Source: JANRKT01 sp033763355
Lineage (GTDB): Bacteria > Bacteroidota > Bacteroidia > Chitinophagales > Chitinophagaceae
NCBI GenBank assembly: GCA_033763355.1
Contig: JANRKT010000204.1
Coordinates: 1-11,053, forward strand
Direction: 5' to 3'
DNA: 11,053 nucleotides
A program made the translations under genes and the position numbers. Below are positions 1 through 6,732 of this stretch, in pieces. The notes under the pieces were generated by a model. That model worked only from the letters and a program-made list of their open reading frames with translations, ran no database searches and was not told where the DNA came from. Position 1 is the stretch's first letter, and each line of letters opens with the position of its first letter.

Positions 1-871
1 ACTCATCAATATATCTCTTCGTAATCGGCAAATAAGAATCAATCCTCCTGTCCCTTAAAAAAGGCCAGTGTGTGCGGTACCGGTCGGTTTTTTCTGTATC
101 AATTTCATGTACAATCACTTCCTCCTTATTATGACTGGCCTGGTATAAAACAGTTCCGAAAGGATTGCTTACAAATGAACCGCCCCAGAATTTCATAGCG
201 CCATTCTGCTCCAGCCCCACCCTGTTTACACTCACCACATGCACACCGTTAGCAACGGCATGGCTGCGCTGTATGGTTTGCCATGCATTGTATTGTTCAA
301 CATTTGTTGCTTCGTCCTGTGATGTGGCCCAGCCAATGGCAGTGGGATAAAATAAAATTTCGGCGCCCATCAGTGATGTAATCCTTGCCGCTTCGGGGTA
401 CCATTGGTCCCAGCAGATGAGTACGCCAAGCGTAACAAATTTTGTCTTAAAAACTTTATAACCCAAATCACCTGGGGTAAAATAAAATTTCTCATAATAA
501 GCCGGGTCATCCGGTATGTGCATCTTGCGGTATTTGCCAAGATAAGTTCCGTCTGCATCAATTACTGCTGTGGTATTGTGATACAGGCCCTGTGTCCTTT
601 TTTCAAACAAAGAAGCAATGATTACCACTCCCAGTTCAGCGGCAAGTTTACCCAATGTATCAGTTGAAGGGCCGGGTATGGGTTCGGCCAGTTTAAAATT
701 ATCGTGGTCTTCCACATCGCAGAAATAAAGTGATGTAAACAATTCCTGCAGGCAGATAACCTGTGCGCCCCCTGATGCCGCTTCTTTTATTTTGGTTATG
801 GCCTTTTGAAGGTTAGCAGTTTTATCAGCCGTACAACTCATCTGCACCAAGCCAATTTTTATTTTTGACAT
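1..871 (-). CDS. aguB: N-carbamoylputrescine amidase (C-terminus cut by window edge)
   Basis: Carbon-nitrogen hydrolase (nitrilase superfamily) that converts N-carbamoylputrescine to putrescine, CO2 and ammonia, the last step of the agmatine deiminase route; cytoplasmic. I translated 290 codons from the ATG at 871-869 to base 2 with no stop. The Glu-Lys-Cys triad is visible: E43 in CLQELF, K116 in YRKMHIPDDP, and C153 in LICWDQWYPE. The stretch YRKMHIPDDP followed by YEKFYFTPGD is typical of AguB rather than of general nitrilases. Family members are about 290-300 residues, so only a few residues and the stop lie outside the window. The partner agmatine deiminase (aguA) is often adjacent and could lie just beyond base 1, which cannot be seen. 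The gene is divergent from the FAH-family gene, with 173 bp between their starts. The family is secure; the substrate is inferred from the motifs. Confidence 0.9.
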   Translation of the reverse strand, partial: MSKIKIGLVQMSCTADKTANLQKAITKIKEAASGGAQVICLQELFTSLYFCDVEDHDNFKLAEPIPGPSTDTLGKLAAELGVVIIASLFEKRTQGLYHNTTAVIDADGTYLGKYRKMHIPDDPAYYEKFYFTPGDLGYKVFKTKFVTLGVLICWDQWYPEAARITSLMGAEILFYPTAIGWATSQDEATNVEQYNAWQTIQRSHAVANGVHVVSVNRVGLEQNGAMKFWGGSFVSNPFGTVLYQASHNKEEVIVHEIDTEKTDRYRTHWPFLRDRRIDSYLPITKRYIDE

Positions 872-889
872 GCCTTTTGATTTGAGGTG

Positions 890-897
890 CAAAAATA
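890..897 (-). promoter_or_regulatory. Candidate -7 element for aguB
   Basis: On the minus strand this reads TATTTTTG, a full match to the Bacteroidota -7 consensus TAnnTTTG, 18 bases before the aguB ATG. I see no TTTG at the expected distance upstream, so the -33 half is unsupported. Confidence 0.4.
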
Positions 898-931
898 GAG
901 TTTTAATGAAGAAGTCGGGTGAGGGTGAAAG

Positions 932-966
932 GTCAAAAAGTCAGAAAAGTCAAATGGGTCAGGAAA
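932..966. repeat. Degenerate 8-9 bp GTCA tandem repeat
   Basis: Four GTCA words begin at 932, 940, 949 and 958, each followed by A/G-rich bases: GTCAAAAA, GTCAGAAAA, GTCAAATGG, GTCAGGAAA. The period is 8-9 bp. It lies in the divergent spacer between aguB and the FAH-family gene. It may be slippage debris, or part of a dispersed intergenic repeat in this genome. Confidence 0.5.
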
Positions 967-1044
967 AATGGGAAGAAAAGAAATACACTTTATCTTAACA
1001 CAGAAAATTTTTTATACAATATCTTACGGTTAATTTTATGAATT

Positions 1045-1878
1045 ATGAAAATATACAAAGTTGAAAACGGGATTGTAATCAGCAACAATGAGAATTTATT
1101 TTTCAGCGCAAACGCCGACTGGGATGGATTTATTAACAGGGATAATTTACCTGAAATTCTTGCCGCTGAATTAAAAAGTATTAAGCCATTGACAGACCAG
1201 GAGTTTCAGCAAATGAAAATACTGGCGCCAATCGGGCAACAGGAAGTATGGGCAGCAGGAGTTACTTACCTGCGCAGCCGGGATGCAAGAATGGAAGAAT
1301 CCAAAGCTGCAGGCGGGGGAAATTTTTATGATAAAGTATATGAAGCCGACCGGCCTGAATTGTTTTTTAAAGCAACAGCACACCGTGTTGCAGGAACAAA
1401 TGATAATGTGAGGATAAGAAAAGACTCAAAATGGGATGTACCCGAACCGGAATTGACCCTTTTCATCACATCAACAGGAAAAATTACCGGCTATACCGTT
1501 GGCAACGATATGAGTTCACGGAGCATTGAAGGTGAGAACCCACTGTATTTGCCACAAGCCAAAACTTATGATAAGTCCGCCGCCATCGGCCCCTGCATTT
1601 ATGTGCCCGGCAAACCATTGCCGCCCGAAACAAAAATAAGTTTAGAGATAAAGAGAAATGAGGTTATGATGTTCAGCAGCAGCATTGCCATCAGCCAGAT
1701 CAAAAGAAAATTAGAAGAACTCGCTGCTTATTTATTCCGTGAATGCAGTTTCCCTTATGGTTGTTTTTTAATGACAGGCACAGGCATTGTGCCGCCCAAT
1801 GATTTTACATTGCAAAGCGCTGATGAAATAAGCATAGCTATTGACGGGATTGGGGTATTGAGGAATGTGGTGGAATGA
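1045..1878 (+). CDS. Fumarylacetoacetate hydrolase family protein, 2-keto-3-deoxy-pentonate dehydratase-like
   Basis: A 277-residue FAH-fold enzyme, cytoplasmic. The metal-binding residues of the fold can be assigned: E134 and E136 in VPEPELTLF and D155 in VGNDMSSR, with the conserved lysine at K173 in LPQAK and a glycine-rich TGTG at 244-247. The stretch around 159-173 (SRSIEGENPLYLPQAK) resembles 2-keto-3-deoxy-D-arabinonate dehydratases more than fumarylacetoacetases, so dehydration of a 2-keto-3-deoxy sugar acid is the best guess. No sugar dehydrogenase or aldehyde dehydrogenase neighbour supports this. The ATG at 1045 is chosen because the ATG at 1038 is in another frame. No good Shine-Dalgarno site is seen. 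A near-consensus TAATTTTA at 1031-1038 would start transcription almost at the ATG, but this is weak. The gene converges on the bshB1-like gene, with 96 bp between the stops. Confidence 0.85.
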   Translation: MKIYKVENGIVISNNENLFFSANADWDGFINRDNLPEILAAELKSIKPLTDQEFQQMKILAPIGQQEVWAAGVTYLRSRDARMEESKAAGGGNFYDKVYEADRPELFFKATAHRVAGTNDNVRIRKDSKWDVPEPELTLFITSTGKITGYTVGNDMSSRSIEGENPLYLPQAKTYDKSAAIGPCIYVPGKPLPPETKISLEIKRNEVMMFSSSIAISQIKRKLEELAAYLFRECSFPYGCFLMTGTGIVPPNDFTLQSADEISIAIDGIGVLRNVVE

Positions 1879-1939
1879 CTCAGCTATTTTCCTGCTCCAC
1901 AGAATATGTAAGTACAAAAGCACAAAAAACAAAGAGAGA

Positions 1940-1957
1940 AGCTTAGTGAGCTTAGTG
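1940..1957. repeat. Perfect 9-bp tandem duplication
   Basis: AGCTTAGTG occurs twice in direct tandem (1940-1948 and 1949-1957) in the 96-bp spacer between two convergent genes. The same bases form a weak 5-bp hairpin, AAGCT/AGCTT (1939-1953), with no T-run, so a terminator is not supported. Phrases like CTTAGTG followed by TTCGTGG recur in my memory of Bacteroidota intergenic DNA; that recollection is unverified. Confidence 0.6.
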
Positions 1958-1974
1958 TATTCGTGGGAAAAAAC

Positions 1975-2718
1975 TCATGTCTCCACCTGCACCAGCGCAT
2001 CAAGGTTACTTATACCAATTGCCTTTTCACTGATAAAGCCTTCTGCATACTTAACACCGATGCGTTTGCCCAGCATGCGGGCACGGGATACAACACTGTC
2101 TAAAAAATCAGGTGTGGAAATATAAGTCTGCGGTTCATTGTCATTATCATCTTTTCTGCCATTAAAAAATTGGGTGCTGTAGGCTTCAATGGCTTTCATA
2201 CGCTGCAGAAATACATCGCTGATGTCAATGAGTATATCCGGTTCATGAAACCAGTCCTGCAGGTAATGCAACACATATTTCGGCCTCCATCTTTCCTGCT
2301 GCCGCCCGTTCTCATCTTCTGTTTCAATTTTTACCAGACCTGATAAAAAACAGGAGTCTGCAATCAAATGCCCTGCACGGCCATGATCGGGGTGGCGGTC
2401 ATCCAACACATTGGCCAACACTATCTCGGGCTGGTATTTGCGTATGGCCTGTATCAGCTTCAACCGGTGTTCTTCATCGTTACTGAAAAAGCCATCCCTC
2501 ATTTTCAGGTTTTCCCTTGTATGCACACCCATAATGCGTGCCGCTTCATCCGCTTCGGCATAACGGGTTTCAACAGTTCCCCTTGTGCCCAGTTCGCCCT
2601 GTGTAAGGTCAATCACTGCAACTTTTTTTCCTCTTTTAAGTTCGTTAATAATTGTTCCGGAACAACCCAGTTCCACATCATCGGGATGAACACCAATAGC
2701 GAGTATATCAACTTTCAT
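1975..2718 (-). CDS. bshB1: BshB1-type N-acetyl-alpha-D-glucosaminyl-L-malate deacetylase
   Basis: A 247-residue zinc-dependent LmbE/PIG-L-family deacetylase. BshB1 removes the acetyl group from GlcNAc-malate, the second step of bacillithiol synthesis, after BshA and before cysteine addition by BshC. Signature motifs are present: HPDDVELGCSG at residues 11-21, where H11 and D14 are expected zinc ligands and D13 the general base, and HPDHGRA at 109-115, supplying the third ligand H112. TQGELGTRGT at 39-48 and the C-terminal KYAEGF are also typical of the BshB1 branch. The length is normal and there is no signal peptide, so it should be cytoplasmic. bshA and bshC are not in the window. The gene lies 105 bp downstream of the DUF4294 gene, with a possible terminator between, so it may have its own promoter. 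The alternative is a related LmbE deacetylase with another sugar substrate. Confidence 0.88.
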   Translation of the reverse strand: MKVDILAIGVHPDDVELGCSGTIINELKRGKKVAVIDLTQGELGTRGTVETRYAEADEAARIMGVHTRENLKMRDGFFSNDEEHRLKLIQAIRKYQPEIVLANVLDDRHPDHGRAGHLIADSCFLSGLVKIETEDENGRQQERWRPKYVLHYLQDWFHEPDILIDISDVFLQRMKAIEAYSTQFFNGRKDDNDNEPQTYISTPDFLDSVVSRARMLGKRIGVKYAEGFISEKAIGISNLDALVQVET

Positions 2719-2737
2719 GAGTCAACAGAATTACGAA

Positions 2738-2751
2738 GTATGAGGTATGAA
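2738..2751. repeat. Short imperfect 7-bp tandem repeat
   Basis: GTATGAG at 2738-2744 is followed directly by GTATGAA at 2745-2751, within a GAAGWATGA-rich spacer between bshB1 and the DUF4294 gene. It is short and imperfect, resembles the other intergenic microrepeats in this window, and shows no coding sign. Confidence 0.35.
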
Positions 2752-2783
2752 ACAAGAATTCGAAGAATGAAGATACGGGAAAT

Positions 2784-2815
2784 AAAAAGCCCGAAAATTG
2801 CAGCCAATGGCAATT
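2784..2815 (-). terminator. Candidate Rho-independent terminator after the DUF4294 gene
   Basis: Read on the minus strand, just past the stop at 2824, AATTGC and GCAATT (2815-2810 and 2801-2796) can form a 6-bp stem with an 8-base loop. Short T-runs follow: TTTT overlapping the end of the stem and TTTTT about 10 bases later. The stem is not GC-rich, so strength is doubtful. A second small dyad, CCCCT/AGGGG (2819-2830), overlaps the stop codon. Confidence 0.4.
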
Positions 2816-2823
2816 GCGCCCCT

Positions 2824-3456
2824 TCAGGGGATGGGGGTGGTATGCCCGTACATCCTCGCCACTTCCTGTACAATCTGTTCCATTTCGGCATCTTCGCCTG
2901 CAGGCTCATAATTCTGTTTTAAACTGCTGCCAAAAACCCAGGCAACCGTTTGCCAGAAACGGGCTGAGAACCCGCCCTTGTATTCTTTGATAATCTCGTA
3001 ACAGGTATTGTGCGTTTCACGGTTGATGATCTTCATCAATACCTTTCCCTGGTAAACAGATAAATTGGTGAGCGGATCGGCAAATTCTTTTTTCAGTTCT
3101 TTCTCCCTCGTTTTAATGTATTCTTTCTTTTTCTTTTTGTCCTTTATTGTTGCAAGATGAAAATTGATTTCATTAAAAATATAGCTTGCTTTTTTGGCGT
3201 AGGGATAAGTTACATATACTGCATTGCGCAAACGGGTCCATTTGCGGTGGGCCTCCCGTTGCACGGCATTCATTTTACCGGTAACAATTACCCATTCCAG
3301 GTCACGGAAAGGAATGGTGTCGCCATCGTAAACTACTACAGGAACCGTTAATGTATCGTTGGGGCCAAACTTTGACTGGGCAAAAGAAGATGAATCAGTA
3401 AATATCCACAGTACGGATAAACAAACAACAGCTTTTATGAAAGATTTGTCTTGCAT
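2824..3456 (-). CDS. Secreted DUF4294 family protein, function unknown
   Basis: A 210-residue protein recognised as DUF4294, a family I know essentially from Bacteroidota and with no established function. It has a cleavable-looking signal peptide: a positive start, a hydrophobic core at about residues 8-19, and likely cleavage after SSSFA at 26. So it is exported to the periplasm. The mature part runs from a short beta-rich region (TVPVVVYDGDTIPFRDLEWV) to a helical, very lysine-rich segment at 106-124. The family-defining block is at 146-184, with RETHNTCYEIIKEYKGGFSA followed by RFWQTVAWVFGSSLK. It ends in a likely helix, EMEQIVQEVARMYG. The single cysteine of the mature part is C152. It is 104 bp downstream of ccmF on the same strand; co-transcription is possible but not shown. 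Family assignment is from recognition of the conserved block only. Confidence 0.82.
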   Translation of the reverse strand: MQDKSFIKAVVCLSVLWIFTDSSSFAQSKFGPNDTLTVPVVVYDGDTIPFRDLEWVIVTGKMNAVQREAHRKWTRLRNAVYVTYPYAKKASYIFNEINFHLATIKDKKKKKEYIKTREKELKKEFADPLTNLSVYQGKVLMKIINRETHNTCYEIIKEYKGGFSARFWQTVAWVFGSSLKQNYEPAGEDAEMEQIVQEVARMYGHTTPIP

Positions 3457-3464
3457 CGGTTGTA

Positions 3465-3472
3465 CAAATTAA
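3465..3472 (-). promoter_or_regulatory. Weak candidate -7 element for the DUF4294 gene
   Basis: The minus strand reads TTAATTTG, one mismatch from TAnnTTTG, 8 bases before the ATG at 3456. No convincing TTTG lies about 20 bp upstream. The short distance to the start codon would leave almost no leader, so this is tentative. Confidence 0.2.
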
Positions 3473-3560
3473 TCAATCCCGGCCATATTTTTAATACCAT
3501 ACAGACAAAAAGGTCCCCCGGTATTACGTTATCATTTTCCTAAAGTTGCAGCAGTAAGTG

Positions 3561-6035
3561 CTACAGGCTGTTAGAACGTGAAGCGATATTGGCTTTTACC
3601 CGGCGGTACATGCTGAGGAGGAAGCCGGCCACCATTACGATGGTGCCGAGCCACAGGACATTGATCCAGGGAAACTGGTAAGCCTTTAGCGTTATGTAGC
3701 GCATCACGGCATCAGATTCCTTTATCCCAAGATCAATCCTGCCTCCCTGTACTTTATCAATGCGGAAGACAAGGTTCTGCGCCATTACAGTATCCACCTT
3801 CACAGAAGCCTGGTTGTTTTTTATAAAATAAGAAGGTTGTGCGGTAAACTGCCTGCCGTCTTTGGCATGAACCGTAAGTTCAGAAAGCCAAACACTGTCC
3901 ACTACCGGCAAATCTTTGTTATCATTTTTATTGGCAGTGATAATGTTGTTTACAGTAATAAACCCGTTGGAATAAAAAACAGTGTCACCTTTCTTTACCC
4001 AATTGCTCCTGAAAGTGGAAGTGTCTTTGATGTTTTCAGGATTGAGCCAGGATGTGATGTAAACAAATACATCCCTGGCAACATAATGCCTTGAACCGGG
4101 GTTGGACGAGAGTTGAGTGCCACCATCGCCTTTAATAAGAAAAGCATTGGGATAAACATAAAATACTTCCTTTACTTCATTAGCAGATGTATCCCTTTGT
4201 TCAAAACGCAGCTTAAAATAAACCCTTTCATCTTTGTCAACTGTTGAATCACCTTCGTAGGTAACTGTATATTTGCCCATTGGCGTTGGCACAGCATGAA
4301 TAAGGGTGACATTCTCCAGCGGGTTTTCATCTTTACCTTTTACATCTTTCAGGCCCGGTACGGCAATGCCTGTCTGGTTTAGAGAAAGAAGTTCTTTTTT
4401 TGAAGAAGAAATCAATATGCCCGCCAGCATCAAACCAAAACCCACATGACTGATTGATGCACCTGCGGCTTTCATGTTTCCCTTTAAAACGGAAAAAATA
4501 TAAGCGCCATTTGCCAGTACGGTGTAAATTCCTGCAAACAATGCAAAGTGTATGGCGGCAAGATAACCGGCGCCATATTTATCGTAACTGATGTTTCCGA
4601 AAAACCCGGTTAATAAAGATGCAACCAAAGCAATTAAGGTGGGCCACATGATTTTACCCATCCAGTATTTACGTGGCGTGTCCTTGTATTTGAGGTATTG
4701 GGTAACAGCGGTAAGCAATCCAATAACAGCAGCCACCAGCACCATTACCCTGTTGTAAACATATTCTGTATCAGCCCCAAGGGCCCATTTGGTTCCAAGC
4801 AATTTATTAATGAAAGGGAGTGAGGTGAGAACAATAATATACAGCGAAGAAATAAAAAACAGCAGCGACCCCACAAACATCCAGAACTCCCTTGAGCTCA
4901 TGCTTTCTTCCTTCTTAATAAAAGGTATGGCTTTGTTGTTTTTAAAATACAGCACAAGGGGGATCCCCGCAAAAGCCAGCATCATTACAATCAAATGCCA
5001 GTAAAGCGAATTGCCTTCGCCGGTAAAAGAATGTACAGATGTATCGCCTAATACCCCGGTGCGGGTTAAAAAAGTAGAATATAATACGAGCAGAAAAGAG
5101 AGCGGTATAAAAAAGAAGCTTGCCTTTAATGAATGCCCTGTGTGTTTGCTGATGAGCATGGTATGTATCCCTGCCACCATCACCAGCCAGGGAACCATTG
5201 AAGCATTCTCCACAGGGTCCCATGCCCAGTATCCGCCAAATGTAAGCGACTCATAAGCCCATGCTGCACCCATCATAATACCAAGCCCCAAAATACCACC
5301 ACTGAACAATGCCCACGGCAATGCAGGCTTTACCCAGCCGCTGTAATCTTTTTTCCACAGGCCCGCAACAGCAAAAGAAAAAGGGATGAGGCATGAAGCA
5401 AAACCCAAAAACAACACAGGCGGGTGGATCACCATCCAGTAGTTCTGCAATAATTTATTTAAACCATTGCCATCGGTAATGTATTTAAAAAGATACTGCG
5501 GGTCGCCAAAGACAGGTGCATCAGGAAATTCATTCCGCATCAGAACAAAGGGGCTTGTCCCGAGCTTTACATCAAAAAAATAAATACCCGCTATGTAAGT
5601 TGCCAGAAAAACCTGTGCCAGGCTTATCATTGCCATAACCGGCGCTTCCCATTCACGTGCACTGCGGATTACAAAAAGCCCCAGCACACAATGCCAAAAA
5701 CTCCACAGCATAAAACTTCCCTCCTGCCCTTCCCAGAAACAGCTCAGCAGGTATTTCATGTCAAGGCTGCGGTTGGAGTGCTGGTGTGCGTATTTGTATT
5801 CGAAGTAATGGTTATAGATGATCAGGTAAAGTGTAGCAAATATGGCGAGCACGGAAAACACTTCGAGGATAAAAGCTGTGCGGGCCATTTTCTTCCAGCT
5901 CAGCGATTCGCTTTCAATTTTTACCTGTGCAGATTTAAAGTAAGCAAGCGTTGCAACAAGTGAAGCAACAAAAGAAAGGATTGCAAAAAAATGGCCTATC
6001 TGCCCGATAAGCAAATGTTCGCCTTCATACCGCAT
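3561..6035 (-). CDS. ccmF: CcmF-type heme lyase, cytochrome c maturation
   Basis: An 824-residue polytopic inner-membrane protein of the heme-handling superfamily, expected to transfer heme from CcmE to apocytochrome c on the periplasmic side. The tryptophan-rich WWD motif is at 266-283 (FGGYWAWDPVENASMVPW). The four conserved histidines of CcmF can be placed by context: H204 (VIHPP), H291 (GIHT), H335 (SVHSF) and H530 (ISHVGFG). GQEGSF at 103-108 is also typical. After the membrane domain, residues from about 545 to 785 form a long hydrophilic, probably periplasmic, beta-rich region, followed by a last membrane segment at about 790-808. At 824 residues it is longer than proteobacterial CcmF (about 650), mostly because of this region. 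It follows ccmE by 23 bp and is almost certainly co-transcribed with it. The ATG at 6035 is used because a nearby upstream ATG is out of frame. A possible 7-bp hairpin (3547-3565) overlaps the stop. Confidence 0.92.
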   Translation of the reverse strand: MRYEGEHLLIGQIGHFFAILSFVASLVATLAYFKSAQVKIESESLSWKKMARTAFILEVFSVLAIFATLYLIIYNHYFEYKYAHQHSNRSLDMKYLLSCFWEGQEGSFMLWSFWHCVLGLFVIRSAREWEAPVMAMISLAQVFLATYIAGIYFFDVKLGTSPFVLMRNEFPDAPVFGDPQYLFKYITDGNGLNKLLQNYWMVIHPPVLFLGFASCLIPFSFAVAGLWKKDYSGWVKPALPWALFSGGILGLGIMMGAAWAYESLTFGGYWAWDPVENASMVPWLVMVAGIHTMLISKHTGHSLKASFFFIPLSFLLVLYSTFLTRTGVLGDTSVHSFTGEGNSLYWHLIVMMLAFAGIPLVLYFKNNKAIPFIKKEESMSSREFWMFVGSLLFFISSLYIIVLTSLPFINKLLGTKWALGADTEYVYNRVMVLVAAVIGLLTAVTQYLKYKDTPRKYWMGKIMWPTLIALVASLLTGFFGNISYDKYGAGYLAAIHFALFAGIYTVLANGAYIFSVLKGNMKAAGASISHVGFGLMLAGILISSSKKELLSLNQTGIAVPGLKDVKGKDENPLENVTLIHAVPTPMGKYTVTYEGDSTVDKDERVYFKLRFEQRDTSANEVKEVFYVYPNAFLIKGDGGTQLSSNPGSRHYVARDVFVYITSWLNPENIKDTSTFRSNWVKKGDTVFYSNGFITVNNIITANKNDNKDLPVVDSVWLSELTVHAKDGRQFTAQPSYFIKNNQASVKVDTVMAQNLVFRIDKVQGGRIDLGIKESDAVMRYITLKAYQFPWINVLWLGTIVMVAGFLLSMYRRVKANIASRSNSL

Positions 6036-6058
6036 GTGGTGCTGTTGTCATTGAATGA

Positions 6059-6496
6059 TCAATACTTTTTTTCCTCTGCAGCGGTAGTGGCACCGCTTTC
6101 ATCTAACTTTTTCAATTGCTGATTGGGGTCGTCTTTATATTTTGATGGGCATTTCAGCAAAATTTCTTTACATTCAAACACATCTCCCTGCATTTTTCCT
6201 TTTAGCACAATGCGTTCGCTGTGTTCAAACTCCTGGGGTTTTGAATTGCGATAAACCACTTTGGCCTGCCCGCCAAGGGAATCAACAGCATAAAAAACAA
6301 GGTGGTTGGGGTCTTTAATGGGGTCGTATTCAACCGGTTTGGTTTTATCCAGTTTGGCAATAACATGTACAAATTTTCCCTGTTTGCTGCGGGCAGATTC
6401 AATGGAATCATAAGTGGTTAGATCCTGCATCATGGTAAACAATACAGCAATCGCTGCTGCAATGGCTACCAGCATTATAATATGTATTTTCTTCAT
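6059..6496 (-). CDS. ccmE: CcmE-type heme chaperone with a Cys-x3-Tyr motif
   Basis: A 145-residue periplasmic heme chaperone with one N-terminal membrane anchor (residues about 5-22) and an OB-fold domain. It accepts heme and passes it to CcmF. In the classical protein heme binds covalently to a histidine in HxxxY; here the equivalent place reads CPSKY, with C116 and Y120. This is the CxxxY form described for Desulfovibrio and archaeal CcmE (system I variant), where the cysteine is the heme ligand. The block VVYRNSKPQEFEHSERIVLKG at 80-100 fits the family. The C-terminus is a short charged tail. It is the first gene of a ccmE-ccmF operon, with an excellent promoter candidate just upstream. 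ccmA, ccmB and ccmC are not adjacent, since the gene upstream is divergent, so they must lie elsewhere. Confidence 0.88.
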   Translation of the reverse strand: MKKIHIIMLVAIAAAIAVLFTMMQDLTTYDSIESARSKQGKFVHVIAKLDKTKPVEYDPIKDPNHLVFYAVDSLGGQAKVVYRNSKPQEFEHSERIVLKGKMQGDVFECKEILLKCPSKYKDDPNQQLKKLDESGATTAAEEKKY

Positions 6497-6522
6497 ATCT
6501 GGTTAAGGTTCTCTGTGCGGCA

Positions 6523-6530
6523 CAAAGTTA
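6523..6530 (-). promoter_or_regulatory. Candidate -7 promoter element of the ccmE-ccmF operon
   Basis: The minus strand reads TAACTTTG, a full match to TAnnTTTG, 26 bases before the ccmE ATG, predicting a leader of about 20 nt. A TTTA lies 22 bp upstream as a weak -33 partner. The position in a divergent spacer, directly before the first gene of an operon, supports it. Confidence 0.5.
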
Positions 6531-6649
6531 GGTCAAAATGCGTTTTGATGATTAAATGTTGAAGAGTAAATGAGCAGTGGTCTGGTACAAATTAGGGTTA
6601 CAGGTGAGGAGGTATTACGGATCTTTGTTTAACCAATAATTTTTGCAGC

Positions 6650-6682
6650 TTTGTTAAACTGCTATAACTTGCAACACTTTTG
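6650..6682 (+). promoter_or_regulatory. Candidate promoter of the ureohydrolase operon
   Basis: TTTG at 6650-6653, a 21-bp spacer, then CACTTTTG at 6675-6682, which matches five of the six fixed bases of the Bacteroidota TAnnTTTG element. The predicted start near 6688 would leave a leader of about 45 nt. It points away from the ccmE promoter in the same 236-bp spacer. Confidence 0.45.
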
Positions 6683-6732
6683 ATGGACCCGGATAACCTC
6701 AACGATAGCCTGCATTAACCGCAACAAAGCTT

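Noticed and set aside
165..667. Open frames on both strands (165-350, 404-667, 370-561)
   Set aside because: They overlap the aguB coding frame, which carries the complete catalytic triad and runs unbroken from 871 to base 2; the other frames show no family motifs.
2715..2909. A 64-codon minus-strand frame between DUF4294 and bshB1
   Set aside because: It overlaps the DUF4294 C-terminus in another frame and has no start context or recognisable sequence; the spacer part looks like microrepeat and a hairpin.
2368..2922. A 184-codon plus-strand open frame opposite bshB1
   Set aside because: It lies antisense to a gene with intact zinc-site motifs, and its composition is that of a mirror frame.
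3547..3565. Hairpin overlapping the ccmF stop as a terminator
   Set aside because: A 7-bp stem with one wobble is possible, but no T-run follows, so termination is not supported.
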